64,000 bases of DNA from contig SFEV01000017.1 of NCBI GenBank assembly GCA_004557975.1, forward strand, positions 11,589 to 75,588. Direction: 5' to 3'. Every line of letters starts with the position of its first letter. Position 1 is the first letter of the stretch. The notes under the pieces were generated by a model. It saw only the letters and a program-made list of their open reading frames with translations, searched no databases and had not been told where the DNA came from. Origin of the DNA: Lachnospiraceae bacterium. GTDB taxonomy: Bacteria > Bacillota > Clostridia > Lachnospirales > Lachnospiraceae. Below are positions 7,719-16,609 of this stretch, one piece after another. The position numbers and the translations under genes were made by a program.

Positions 7719-8454
7719 AATGGTATGTGAAATTGAAAATCTGAGGATATATTCACCGGCGGGAGATCCGCTGGTAAAAGGCGTGTCTTTCTCTCTTGCG
7801 GCAGGTGAGACTCTGGGACTGGTAGGTGAGTCCGGATCCGGGAAGACTCTCACATTGAAGAGTGTGATCGGACTGCTCCCACGGGGAATTTCGGCCAGGA
7901 CGCAGAAACGACAGGTCACAGAAGAGACCGCGATGATCTTTCAGAACCCCATGAGTTCGCTGGATCCATTGTGTCCGGTGTTTCGCCAGCTCTGCGAAGT
8001 GATCAGGATCCGGCAGAAAGTATCCCGGATGGAGGCCAGAAGACGGGGCGCACAGTTGCTTCATCGACTGTCCCTGCCGGAGAGTCTGATGAGAAAGGAT
8101 CGTTATCCGGGAGAACTCTCCGGCGGACAGTGTCAGCGGATTCTGATCGCCATTGCGCTTGCCTGCAGCCCCAGACTGCTGCTTTGTGATGAACCGACTA
8201 CGGCTCTTGATGTTACGGTTCAGAAACAGACCATTGAGCTGATCAGGAATCTGCAGAAAGAGCTGGGGTTTGCCATGATTTTTGTGACACACAATCTGGC
8301 AGTGGCTTCTCTTCTGTGTGAACGGCTGGCAGTCATGCGGGACGGGGAGATCATTGAAACCGGGACACGGAGAGAAATTCTGAAAAATCCACAGCATGCA
8401 TATACGAAGAAACTGAAAGGGGCTATTTTGGACATCCCGGGAAGAGAGGCGTGA
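7711..8454 (+). CDS. ABC importer ATPase, DppD type (short form)
   Basis: The 247-residue cytoplasmic ATPase has Walker A GESGSGKT, Q-loop FQNPMSSLDP, signature LSGGQCQRI, Walker B LLLCDEPTTALD and H-loop VTHN. The GTG start at 7711 is chosen because GGAGG lies 7 nt upstream; an in-frame ATG at 7720 is possible. It overlaps the permease gene by 8 nt. Typical DppD proteins are longer, about 320 residues, with a C-terminal oligopeptide-transporter extension that is absent here; the segment between Walker A and the Q-loop is also short. It is expected to pair with the following ATPase to energise the importer. Confidence 0.9.
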   Translation: MSEMVCEIENLRIYSPAGDPLVKGVSFSLAAGETLGLVGESGSGKTLTLKSVIGLLPRGISARTQKRQVTEETAMIFQNPMSSLDPLCPVFRQLCEVIRIRQKVSRMEARRRGAQLLHRLSLPESLMRKDRYPGELSGGQCQRILIAIALACSPRLLLCDEPTTALDVTVQKQTIELIRNLQKELGFAMIFVTHNLAVASLLCERLAVMRDGEIIETGTRREILKNPQHAYTKKLKGAILDIPGREA

Positions 8455-9206
8455 TGATGGAAACGATTCTGCAAATGGCTGCTGTAAACGCCGACTATGG
8501 AGAGACGCCTGTTTTAAAAGATATTAATCTGACAATACCGAAGCATAAGATTATCGGGCTGGTGGGCGAGTCCGGTTCCGGAAAGTCTACGATGGCGCGT
8601 GTGATTACCGGGCTGCTTCAGCCTTCTTCCGGAGAAATCTGTTTTGAGGGGGAACGGCTGTCGGTCAGACGTTCCCGGGAAACACGTAGAAAGATACAGA
8701 TGGTCTTTCAGAATCCGGACGGATCACTGAATCCGAGACATACCATCGGCAGGACTCTGACAGATGTCATGAAGTTTCATGGCAGGGCGCGGGGAGCCAG
8801 AGCAAATGAGCAGGCAGCCGAATTGCTGAGACAGATGGAGCTCCCCGGAGACAGTCTGCAGCGGTATCCGGCCTCTTTTTCGGGAGGACAGAAGCAGCGT
8901 ATTGCTCTGGCAAGGGCACTTGCGGCGGAACCTGACTTTCTGATTGCGGATGAACCTACCTCCGCTCTGGATGTTTCTGTTCAGCTTATGATGCTGGATC
9001 TGATAAAGGATCTGCAGAGAAAAAGAGATCTGACGGTGCTGTTCATTTCCCATGACCTGGGCGTGATTCACTACATCTGTGATGAGGTGGCGGTGATGCA
9101 CCGCGGAAGGATTCTGGAAATGGACACAACAGAAAACTTCTTCAGAAATCCGAAGACAGAGTATGGAAAGCAGCTGCTGGATTCTGTTCCGGTACTGAAC
9201 ATATAA
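8454..9206 (+). CDS. ABC importer ATPase, DppF type (short form)
   Basis: The 250-residue ATPase has Walker A GESGSGKS, Q-loop FQNPDGSLNPRHTIG, signature FSGGQKQRI, Walker B FLIADEPTSALD and H-loop ISHD. The start codon shares its A with the stop of the preceding gene (TGATG), implying translational coupling; a second ATG 3 nt later is equally possible. Like its partner it stops soon after the nucleotide-binding fold and lacks the C-terminal extension of most DppF proteins. It completes the five-part importer. Confidence 0.92.
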   Translation: MMETILQMAAVNADYGETPVLKDINLTIPKHKIIGLVGESGSGKSTMARVITGLLQPSSGEICFEGERLSVRRSRETRRKIQMVFQNPDGSLNPRHTIGRTLTDVMKFHGRARGARANEQAAELLRQMELPGDSLQRYPASFSGGQKQRIALARALAAEPDFLIADEPTSALDVSVQLMMLDLIKDLQRKRDLTVLFISHDLGVIHYICDEVAVMHRGRILEMDTTENFFRNPKTEYGKQLLDSVPVLNI

Positions 9207-9257
9207 GGGATTTATAATATATCAGGACAGTTTTATCAATATTTCAGGAGGATGACC

Positions 9258-10064
9258 ATGATTGATCTGCATCTGCATGTGGGCTGGACTGACTTCAGCC
9301 GTGAGGATCAGGCGGGACGAAGTCCGGAGGATGTAAAAAAACGCATAGAGACTTTTCTGACTGCTTACGAAAAACAGGGGATTACTCTGTCCAGAGACGC
9401 GGGAGGATATGCACAGACTGATTGCCGTGTCATATCCTGTGCGGGGATGATTGATCAGAGTAATTATTCGCAGAAAGAATTTCTGCAGAAGGTCATTTCT
9501 GCTCCTGGACAATGGGTGAAGATTTTTGCCACGGGAGGAGTGGGTATGCCTTCTGAGACTGTGACAAGCCCTGCGATTCCGGAAAAATCGTTTAAAAATC
9601 TGGTGAACCTGCTGCACCACCACGGGAAAAAGGTCATGGTCCACTGCTGGGGCGGCGACAGCCTCACCTGGAGTATAGAGACAGGCGTGGATACCATCGA
9701 ACACGGTGTGTATCTGACGCGGGAGCAGGCAGCGCAGATGGCAGAGCATGAGATCCCGCTGGTACCCACTGTGGCGATCTATCGACTGCTGGCGGAAGAA
9801 CCGGAGCTTTTCCGTATTCCGGGGATTTTGCAGGAACGGGCAAAGCGGGCATGTGAGGGGCACAGCCAGGCAATCCGTTTCGCACTTTCAGCAGGGGTAT
9901 TGATCGGACACGGCACAGATTTTTACGCAGATCCTGCACTGGCAGAATACGCCGGATATGAGTGGAAAATGCTGCAGGACTATGGTCTCACAAAAGAGCA
10001 GGCTACGGCGGCAGGGACCTCGGTGGCGGAGAGGATTTTAGGTTATGAAACATTAAATAAATGA
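9258..10064 (+). CDS. Amidohydrolase-superfamily metal-dependent hydrolase
   Basis: The 268-residue TIM-barrel hydrolase begins with the metal motif DLHLH. VKIFATGG follows near residue 90, its Lys being in the place of a carbamylated bridging lysine. Then come VMVHCWG and DTIEHGVY (metal histidines) and GHGTDFY with the active-site Asp. The order fits the amidohydrolase group that includes Xaa-Pro dipeptidases and imidazolonepropionase-like enzymes. AGGAGG lies 6 nt before the ATG at 9258, deciding the start. The gene follows the importer by about 50 nt, so it may act on the imported compound, for example a cyclic or proline-containing dipeptide; that is inference. Confidence 0.8.
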   Translation: MIDLHLHVGWTDFSREDQAGRSPEDVKKRIETFLTAYEKQGITLSRDAGGYAQTDCRVISCAGMIDQSNYSQKEFLQKVISAPGQWVKIFATGGVGMPSETVTSPAIPEKSFKNLVNLLHHHGKKVMVHCWGGDSLTWSIETGVDTIEHGVYLTREQAAQMAEHEIPLVPTVAIYRLLAEEPELFRIPGILQERAKRACEGHSQAIRFALSAGVLIGHGTDFYADPALAEYAGYEWKMLQDYGLTKEQATAAGTSVAERILGYETLNK

Positions 10065-10089
10065 AAGATTCACAGTGAGGAGAATGTAT

Positions 10090-10641
10090 ATGAGAGTTGG
10101 AATGGGATATGATGTACATCGTCTGACAGAAGGAAGAAAGCTGATTCTGGGAGGTGTGGAGATTCCTTATGAAAAAGGACTCCTGGGACATTCGGATGCC
10201 GACGTGCTGCTGCATGCGATCATGGATGCGCTTCTCGGCGCTGCGGCGCTTGGGGATATCGGGAAGCATTTCCCGGATACGGATGACCGGTATAAAGGAA
10301 TTTCCAGCATTGAGCTTCTGAAGCATGTGGCAGCCCTGCTGGAGGAGCGGTGCTTTGTCATAGAAAATATTGATGCGACGGTGATTGCACAGCGTCCGAA
10401 GCTGCTTCCCTATATGGAACAGATGAAGATGAATGTGGCAGAGACGCTGTCGATCGGGCCGGACCGTGTGAACATCAAAGCCACTACAGAGGAGGGACTT
10501 GGCTTTACCGGGACGGGTGAAGGGATTTCTGCTCAGGCTGTCTGCCTGCTGCAGCCGCTGATGGACGTGATTGCAGACGACAGGATGTGCGCTCAGGCGG
10601 CAGGGTGTCCGGGCTGCGGCGGATGCGGTGCGAAAGTGTAA
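10090..10641 (+). CDS. ispF: 2-C-methyl-D-erythritol 2,4-cyclodiphosphate synthase with a cysteine-rich tail
   Basis: IspF makes the cyclic diphosphate intermediate of the non-mevalonate isoprenoid pathway in the cytoplasm. Visible signatures are GYDVHRL (metal Asp and His), LGHSDADVLLHAIMDA, FPDTD and the nucleotide-binding TTEEGLGFTGTGEGI. At 183 residues it is about 25 longer than usual. The extra part is a C-terminal tail with CAQAAGCPGCGGCG, four cysteines in 14 residues, which is not part of the IspF fold. The ATG at 10090 has GAGGAG 7 nt upstream and gives the normal N-terminus; nearer upstream starts have poor spacing. Confidence 0.95.
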   Translation: MRVGMGYDVHRLTEGRKLILGGVEIPYEKGLLGHSDADVLLHAIMDALLGAAALGDIGKHFPDTDDRYKGISSIELLKHVAALLEERCFVIENIDATVIAQRPKLLPYMEQMKMNVAETLSIGPDRVNIKATTEEGLGFTGTGEGISAQAVCLLQPLMDVIADDRMCAQAAGCPGCGGCGAKV

Positions 10642-10666
10642 AGCAGTATGAAATGGAGGGCACTGT

Positions 10667-11605
10667 ATGAAGCTTGGAAAGCTGGAGCCATGGGAGCATA
10701 TGAGGACGAGGGCGCTGTATGAGGAAATCTTTACAGAGGACGATCAGCGCTTTGTGGATTATTATTACAAATGGAAGACGAAGGACAATATTATTTATGC
10801 GGCTGAGGATGAGGGTACCATTCATGCCATGATTCATCTGAATCCGTTTCGTGTATCTGTCTGTGGCAGGATTGAGAAGCTTCATTATATTGTGGCGGTG
10901 GCGACCAGAGAGCAGTACCGTCATCAGGGACTGATGCGCAGACTGCTTTCCATGGCGGAACAGGATATGGCAGCTGCGGGGGAAAAACTGACATTTCTGA
11001 TGCCTGCCTCCGAAAAGATTTACCTGCCGTTCGGATACCGGTTCTTCGGATGGCAGAGAAGAGGTGTGCTGGAGCCGGGCGGTCAGCAGATCGGGAACCA
11101 CAGAGATATGTCGGGAACGGATGAAAAGCTGTCTGGAATACGAAATATCATATGCCGCCCGTTACGTGCCGGGGAGTATGGGGCTCTCGCAGAATTTGTA
11201 AACCGGGAACTGGAAAAACAGTTTGATATTTATATTTACCGGGATGCAGCGTATTATGAGCGTCTGTGTGCGGAGCAGGAGTGTCAGGGAGGTAATGTCA
11301 TGGTGATCTGCCGGGACAGTGACGATTTCGGGATCATCGGTGTGTTCTGTACCGCCTGTGAACCGGAAGAAGAGAGTCCGTCTCTGCGGGAGATCATACT
11401 TTCACGGGAATATTTTGTGGAGGCTCAGGCTGCACTTGCGAACTATGCTGGCCGGTATGGCAGATGCAGGGCAGAGGGATGCCAGAAGGAGCTGAAGCTG
11501 GAGGAGGAGTCCTGGGTGCCGCTTCTGATGGGGAAGATCCCGGGAGAGGGGATATTTTCGGACATTCCTCCCTGCGGCAGTGTGTTTATCAATGAGGTAG
11601 TATAA
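10667..11605 (+). CDS. GNAT-family acetyltransferase (Eis-like layout)
   Basis: The 312-residue protein has an N-terminal GNAT domain. The acetyl-CoA motif is in the stretch VAVATREQYRHQGLMRRLL near residues 70-90, and MPASEKIYLPFGYRF follows. A second alpha/beta part follows, with PLRAGEYGALAEFVNRELEK and a C-terminal region, the arrangement seen in Eis-type GNAT/SCP2 proteins. The acceptor substrate is unknown. GGAGGG lies before the ATG. It sits 25 nt after ispF and before cysS, which has its own promoter. Confidence 0.8.
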   Translation: MKLGKLEPWEHMRTRALYEEIFTEDDQRFVDYYYKWKTKDNIIYAAEDEGTIHAMIHLNPFRVSVCGRIEKLHYIVAVATREQYRHQGLMRRLLSMAEQDMAAAGEKLTFLMPASEKIYLPFGYRFFGWQRRGVLEPGGQQIGNHRDMSGTDEKLSGIRNIICRPLRAGEYGALAEFVNRELEKQFDIYIYRDAAYYERLCAEQECQGGNVMVICRDSDDFGIIGVFCTACEPEEESPSLREIILSREYFVEAQAALANYAGRYGRCRAEGCQKELKLEEESWVPLLMGKIPGEGIFSDIPPCGSVFINEVV

Positions 11606-11648
11606 GAAAAGGTGTTTGCAGCCATTGCCTCTGTACTGTAGAAAAGAA

Positions 11649-11677
11649 TTGACAAAGCCGGTGAATTTGCTTAGACT
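11649..11677 (+). promoter_or_regulatory. Promoter for cysS
   Basis: Perfect TTGACA at 11649-11654, 17-bp spacer and TAGACT at 11672-11677. The leader of about 95 nt to the ATG shows no T-box specifier or terminator hairpin that I can recognise. Confidence 0.75.
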
Positions 11678-11777
11678 TAGAGGAAGCAGTAGTATCAAAT
11701 GTGCGCCATCGGGTCAGGCTGAGCCTGCATCAGGGCGGACCGGATCACAGCTGTGCACAGAAAGCAGAGGAGTCAGA

Positions 11778-13184
11778 ATGAGAGTATATAATACACAGAC
11801 CAGAAAGAAAGAAGAATTTGTACCATTAGTACCGGGGAAGGTCAGCATGTATGTCTGCGGACCGACCGTTTATAATTTTATCCACATTGGAAATGCCCGT
11901 CCGATGATCGTGTTCGATACGGTGAGACGTTACATGGAGCACAAAGGGTATGAAGTAAATTATGTATCCAACTTTACCGATGTGGATGACAAGATTATTG
12001 CAAAGGCAAATGAGGAGGGAGTTTCCGCACAGGAAATTTCCCAGAGATATATAGCGGAGTGCAAGAAGGATATGGAGGGCATGAATGTAAAGCCTGCGAC
12101 GACGCATCCTCTTGCCACACAGGAAATCGACGGAATGATCGAGATGATCAGCACGCTGATTGAAAAAGGATATGCCTACAATGTGAACGGAACCGTGTAT
12201 TTCCGCACGAGAAAGTTCGGAGAATACGGAAAGCTTTCACACAAGAATCTGGATGACCTGCGGGCCGGCAACCGTTCCCTGCTTGTCACAGGAGAGGATC
12301 AGAAGGAGGACCCGCTTGACTTCGTACTGTGGAAGCCGAAAAAGGAGGGCGAGCCTTTCTGGACGTCACCGTGGAGCGACGGACGTCCCGGCTGGCATAT
12401 TGAGTGTTCGGTCATGTCAAAAAAATATCTGGGTGAGGAGATCGACATTCATGCAGGCGGCGAAGACCTGATTTTCCCGCATCATGAGAACGAGATTGCG
12501 CAGAGCGAGTGCTGCAACGGCAAAATTTTTGCAAAATACTGGCTGCACAATGCTTTCCTGAATATTGATAACCGCAAGATGTCCAAATCTCTCGGCAACT
12601 TCTTTACGGTGCGCGAGATTTCTGAGAAGTATGATCTGCAGGTGCTGCGCTTCTTCATGCTGAGTGCACATTACAGAAGTCCGCTGAATTTCAGTGCCGA
12701 GCTGATGGAAGCATCAGGAAATGCACTGGAACGCATCCGCAATGCCGTTTCCAATCTGAAGTATCTGCTGGATGCAGCTGCAGACGCGCCGATGACGGAG
12801 GCGGAGCAGGGAAGCCTTGCAGATGTGAAGTCCTTTGAGGCTAAATTTGATGAGGCCATGGACGATGATTTCAATACGGCGGATGCCATAGCAGCTGTCT
12901 TTGAGCTTGTTAAGTATGCAAATACAAATGTCACCTCTGAGAATTCAAAAGCATTTGTGGCGGCGGTGCGCGATGAGATCATCAGTCTCTGCGATATTCT
13001 CGGAATTATTGCCGAGGAGAAAGAGGAGCTTCTGGATGAGGAGATCGAAAAGCTGATAGAGGAGCGTCAGGCAGCGAGAAAGGCAAAGAACTTTGCCCGC
13101 GCGGACGAGATCAGAAATCAGCTTCTGGAAAAAGGAATTACACTTCTTGACACGAGAGAAGGAGTAAAATGGAAAAGAGCATAA
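11778..13184 (+). CDS. cysS: Cysteinyl-tRNA synthetase
   Basis: 468-residue class I synthetase charging tRNA-Cys. Signatures in order: YVCGPTVYNFIHIGNARP (zinc Cys and HIGH motif), FTDVDDKIIAKA, WHIECSVMS, HHENEIAQSE (zinc site) and KMSKSLGNF (KMSKS loop). The C-terminal helical anticodon-binding part ends in RADEIRNQLLEKGI. The ATG at 11778 has AGAGGAG 5 nt upstream. The gene heads the conserved clostridial order cysS-mrnC-rlmB, and its 3' end overlaps mrnC by 16 nt. Confidence 0.98.
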   Translation: MRVYNTQTRKKEEFVPLVPGKVSMYVCGPTVYNFIHIGNARPMIVFDTVRRYMEHKGYEVNYVSNFTDVDDKIIAKANEEGVSAQEISQRYIAECKKDMEGMNVKPATTHPLATQEIDGMIEMISTLIEKGYAYNVNGTVYFRTRKFGEYGKLSHKNLDDLRAGNRSLLVTGEDQKEDPLDFVLWKPKKEGEPFWTSPWSDGRPGWHIECSVMSKKYLGEEIDIHAGGEDLIFPHHENEIAQSECCNGKIFAKYWLHNAFLNIDNRKMSKSLGNFFTVREISEKYDLQVLRFFMLSAHYRSPLNFSAELMEASGNALERIRNAVSNLKYLLDAAADAPMTEAEQGSLADVKSFEAKFDEAMDDDFNTADAIAAVFELVKYANTNVTSENSKAFVAAVRDEIISLCDILGIIAEEKEELLDEEIEKLIEERQAARKAKNFARADEIRNQLLEKGITLLDTREGVKWKRA

Positions 13185-13609
13185 TGTCATTTACAGAGAG
13201 CCTGGATCAAGCATTCAGGCTCTCTGACAAAGATTGGAATATGTATTCGCCGCTGACCCTGGCGTATATCGGAGATGCGGCGTATGACCTGGTGATCCGG
13301 AGTATTGCGGTAAAGACATCCAACTGTCAGCCGCAGAAGCTGCATCAGAGAGTGACGGCCCGCGTCAGCGCAAAGGCGCAGGCGAGAATGATCGAAGCGC
13401 TTCTGCCGGTTCTGACAGAGGAGGAAGCTGCGATTTACCGCAGAGGCCGTAATTCCAGGCCGTACACAAAAGCCAAAAATGCCAGCAGGATGGAGTATCA
13501 GGAGGCGACAGGATTTGAGGCTGTCATCGGGTATCTTTATCTGAACAGTGCCTTTGAGCGGATGAATGAGCTGATAGCAAAGGGACTGGATGCGCTGGAA
13601 ACACCATAA
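13169..13609 (+). CDS. mrnC: Mini-ribonuclease III
   Basis: The 146-residue RNase III catalytic domain lacks a double-stranded RNA-binding domain, as in MrnC. It shows LAYIGDAAYDLVIR (the catalytic Asp region) and the second acidic motif in YQEATGFEAVIGYLYL. In Bacillus it processes the ends of 23S rRNA. AAGGAG lies 4 nt before the ATG at 13169, inside the cysS end; an ATG at 13184 is a weaker alternative. Overlap with cysS and the short gap to rlmB support one RNA-maturation operon. Confidence 0.95.
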   Translation: MEKSIMSFTESLDQAFRLSDKDWNMYSPLTLAYIGDAAYDLVIRSIAVKTSNCQPQKLHQRVTARVSAKAQARMIEALLPVLTEEEAAIYRRGRNSRPYTKAKNASRMEYQEATGFEAVIGYLYLNSAFERMNELIAKGLDALETP

Positions 13610-13643
13610 AACAGAGTGAATCACCACAGAATGAGGAATAATA

Positions 13644-14450
13644 ATGGAACAAAGAGAAAGAAAGGGCAGATATGCCGGAAATGACATCACAGGGAAGCAG
13701 GATGAAATGGGAAGTGAAAGCCGCATTATTGAAGGCAGGAATGCGGTTCTGGAGGCATTCCGGTCAGGGAAAACCATCGACCGTCTGCTGATCCAGGATG
13801 GATGCCAGGACGGACCGATTCAGTCCATTAAGCGGGAGGCGAAGAAATGCGGCACCGTATTTGATTTTGTCAGAAAGGAGCGGCTGGACCAGCTCTCTGA
13901 GACTGGGCGCCATCAGGGTGTGATCGCGTATGCCGCGTCCTATGAGTATGCAGAGGTCGGGGATATTCTCAACGCAGCCAGAGAGAAGGGTGAGGCGCCG
14001 TTTCTGTTTCTGCTGGATAATATCGAAGATCCTCATAATCTGGGGGCCATCATCCGTACGGCAAATCTGGCGGGCGCTCACGGTGTGATTATTCCGAAGC
14101 GCAGAGCTGTGGGGCTGACTGCCACAGTGGCGCGCACATCTGCCGGTGCACTGAATTATACACCGGTTGCCCGGGTGACGAATCTCGGCAACACGATTGA
14201 CGAGCTGAAAAAAGAAGGCATCTGGTTTGTCTGCGCGGACATGGGAGCTGAGCCGATGTACAGGCTGAACCTGACAGGCCCCATCGGCCTTGTGATCGGA
14301 AATGAGGGCGAGGGTGTGAGCCGTCTCGTAAAGGAAAAATGTGATTTTACAGCATCCATTCCGATGAAAGGAAATATTGATTCTCTGAATGCGTCTGTGG
14401 CAGCCGGTGTGCTGGCATATGAGATTGTGCGTCAGAGAGACTATAAGTAA
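13644..14450 (+). CDS. rlmB: 23S rRNA (guanosine-2'-O-) methyltransferase, RlmB/TrmH family
   Basis: 268-residue SPOUT methyltransferase. The N-terminal substrate-binding domain begins at IIEGRNAVLEAFRSG after a charged leader of about 25 residues. The knotted SAM domain has DNIEDPHNLGAIIRTANLAG, then RTSAGALNYTPV, GLVIGNEGEGVS and SIPMKGNIDSLNASVAAGV, which are the three family motifs in order. It is predicted to methylate a guanosine of 23S rRNA. It follows mrnC by 34 nt, as in many Firmicutes. Confidence 0.95.
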   Translation: MEQRERKGRYAGNDITGKQDEMGSESRIIEGRNAVLEAFRSGKTIDRLLIQDGCQDGPIQSIKREAKKCGTVFDFVRKERLDQLSETGRHQGVIAYAASYEYAEVGDILNAAREKGEAPFLFLLDNIEDPHNLGAIIRTANLAGAHGVIIPKRRAVGLTATVARTSAGALNYTPVARVTNLGNTIDELKKEGIWFVCADMGAEPMYRLNLTGPIGLVIGNEGEGVSRLVKEKCDFTASIPMKGNIDSLNASVAAGVLAYEIVRQRDYK

Positions 14451-14455
14451 GAGCT

Positions 14456-15850
14456 ATGAAATGGTATAAAAAGCTTGCGAGAAGAGTGGAAAATCATATG
14501 ACCGCTTCAGGCATCATGATTACAGGGTTTGCGGCGGCGATACTGATCGGAGGATTTCTGCTGGCACTTCCTGTCTGCAATGCGGACGGCAGATGGCTGA
14601 GTTTCCTGGATGCGCTGTTTACAGCCTGTTCGGCAGTCTGTGTGACGGGACTTGTGACTGTTGTGCCGGCAGCTCAGTTTACCCTGGCCGGAAAGCTGAT
14701 CCTTCTGTTTTTGATACAGCTTGGCGGACTTGGTATTATTGCCTTTACGATGAGCGCATTTCTGATTCTCCACAGACAGATTACAATACGCAGCCGGGTG
14801 GTAATCCAGGAAAGCTACAACCTGAATACCCTCAGCGGCCTTGTGGCGCTTCTGATCTACGTAATAAAGGGAACGTTTGTGGTGGAAGGAATCGGTGCGG
14901 TGCTTTATGCGTTCCAGTTCATTCCGCAGTACGGTTTTTTCCGGGGAATCTGGTATTCTGTATTTCATGCGGTCTCCGCTTTCTGCAATGCGGGGATTGA
15001 TATTCTTGGCGACAGCAGCCTGCAGGTGTATCAGACGAATCTGCTGGTGAATTTCACAACCATTTTTCTGATTATTTTCAGCGGTATTGGCTTTATTGTC
15101 TGGCAGGATCTGACACTGGCAATAAAAAGGATCATAAGAAAAGAGTTTTCCCTGCGCAGGGCAGTGGAAAAGACAAAACTGCAGACGAAGCTGGCCGTTG
15201 TGATGACTGTCATTCTCATAGCAGGCGGTACGCTGGGATTTTTCTTTCTGGAATTTTCCAATCCTCAGACACTTGGCAGGCTCTCTTTCGGTGAAAAATG
15301 GATGGCAGCACTGTTTCAGTCGGTGACGACGAGAACAGCAGGATTTTTTACAATTCCTCAGAATCTTTTCCGGGAGGAGTCGAAGCTTTTTGCGTGTGTC
15401 CTGATGTTCATCGGAGGATCTCCGGGAGGAACAGCGGGCGGAGTCAAGACAACGACGATTGCGATTCTGCTGCTGACCTGCTGGTCGGTGTTGAAGGGAA
15501 GCGAGGATACGGAATGCTTCCGCAGAAAAATTCTTTCCACCAATGTCCGGACCGGATTTGCTGTTTTTACGGTCGCTTTTCTCGCGGTGATTGTGGGGAC
15601 GACAGCGATTGAATCCATCCAGCAGACATCCCTTTCCGATGCACTCTATGAGGTGGTATCGGCAGTCGGTACAGTCGGCCTGTCGACAGGACTGACACCG
15701 TCTTTAAAACCGGCAGGCAAGCTGCTCATTATTGTTCTGATGTATATGGGAAGGATTGGACCGGTGACGCTGGCGCTTGCCTTTGCATCAAAAATTGGAA
15801 AGCGCAAAAACAGAAGGAAGCTGCCCCAGGAGCGCGTGATGGTGGGATAA
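14456..15850 (+). CDS. ktrB: Potassium uptake channel subunit KtrB (TrkH family)
   Basis: 464-residue membrane protein with the four pore-loop repeats of KtrB/TrkH: SAVCVTGLVTV, AFCNAGIDILG, TTRTAGFFTI and VGTVGLSTGLTP, each with the selectivity-filter glycine. It forms the K+ (and Na+) conducting dimer gated by the cytosolic KtrA ring encoded downstream. The start follows rlmB by only 5 nt with a weak ribosome-binding site, so it may be translationally coupled. Confidence 0.95.
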   Translation: MKWYKKLARRVENHMTASGIMITGFAAAILIGGFLLALPVCNADGRWLSFLDALFTACSAVCVTGLVTVVPAAQFTLAGKLILLFLIQLGGLGIIAFTMSAFLILHRQITIRSRVVIQESYNLNTLSGLVALLIYVIKGTFVVEGIGAVLYAFQFIPQYGFFRGIWYSVFHAVSAFCNAGIDILGDSSLQVYQTNLLVNFTTIFLIIFSGIGFIVWQDLTLAIKRIIRKEFSLRRAVEKTKLQTKLAVVMTVILIAGGTLGFFFLEFSNPQTLGRLSFGEKWMAALFQSVTTRTAGFFTIPQNLFREESKLFACVLMFIGGSPGGTAGGVKTTTIAILLLTCWSVLKGSEDTECFRRKILSTNVRTGFAVFTVAFLAVIVGTTAIESIQQTSLSDALYEVVSAVGTVGLSTGLTPSLKPAGKLLIIVLMYMGRIGPVTLALAFASKIGKRKNRRKLPQERVMVG

Positions 15851-15935
15851 AAGCACTGCAAAGGAGCGCGCAATGGCAGGCGGGGAGTACATTGGAGACG
15901 ATGCGTTATCAGGAAAAAGGAAGGGCAGGAGTTAT

Positions 15936-16583
15936 ATGAAAAAACAGTATGTAGTATTTGGCGGGGGGAAGTTCGGCAGGAGTATCGCAGTGACGCTGCA
16001 GGAGCTCGGCTGCGAAATTATTCTTGTGGACAAGGATCCGGAGGTGGTTCAGGAGTTGGCAGATGATGTCAGCTACGCACTGTGTGCCGATGTGGAGGAT
16101 CCGGAGGTATTCGAGGAGCTGGGTATGCGTAACCTGGACGGAGCCATCGTGGCGATTACGGAAAGCCTTGAAGCGAGTATCATTACGACTATGATGTGCA
16201 GCGAAAAAGGAATTCCGAGAATCCTCGCTAAGGCGAAAAACAGAATGCATGAAAAAATTCTTAAGAGTGTGGGAGCACATAAAGTGATCTATCCTGAGGT
16301 GGAGATGGGCCGCCGGGTAGCGAAATACCTTGTGGCAGATAATTTTGCGGACTGGATAGAGCTGTCACCACGGTTCAGTCTTGTGGAGATGGATATTCCG
16401 TCTGCGTGGGTCGGTAAAAGCCTTGCACAGCTTCAGATCCGTGAAAAGTACAGACTGAATGTGATCGGAATGAAGGACGGAGATACGGTGAATGTAACGT
16501 TGGACCCGAAAGTGCAGCTGAAGGCAGGTATTATTCTGATCGTGATTGGAGAAAATAAAGACCTGGAAGCCTTTCAGAGATAA
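15936..16583 (+). CDS. ktrA: Potassium uptake regulatory subunit KtrA (RCK)
   Basis: A 215-residue cytosolic gating subunit. The Rossmann RCK_N domain starts at once (MKKQYVVFGGGKFGRS, nucleotide-binding glycines). VDKDPEVVQ follows with the acidic end of strand 2, and an RCK_C domain covers about residues 135-215. It binds ATP/ADP or NAD and opens KtrB. Two starts have good Shine-Dalgarno sites: 15936 (AGGAG, 4 nt spacing), which matches the family N-terminus, and 15873 (AAGGAG, 6 nt), which would add 21 residues. Confidence 0.93.
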   Translation: MKKQYVVFGGGKFGRSIAVTLQELGCEIILVDKDPEVVQELADDVSYALCADVEDPEVFEELGMRNLDGAIVAITESLEASIITTMMCSEKGIPRILAKAKNRMHEKILKSVGAHKVIYPEVEMGRRVAKYLVADNFADWIELSPRFSLVEMDIPSAWVGKSLAQLQIREKYRLNVIGMKDGDTVNVTLDPKVQLKAGIILIVIGENKDLEAFQR

Positions 16584-16609
16584 ATCAATACGAGGAGGGG
16601 AGGACTCGG

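Noticed and set aside
11678..11777. T-box riboswitch before cysS.
   Set aside because: The leader of about 95 nt is too short and lacks the T-box sequence and a terminator/antiterminator pair.
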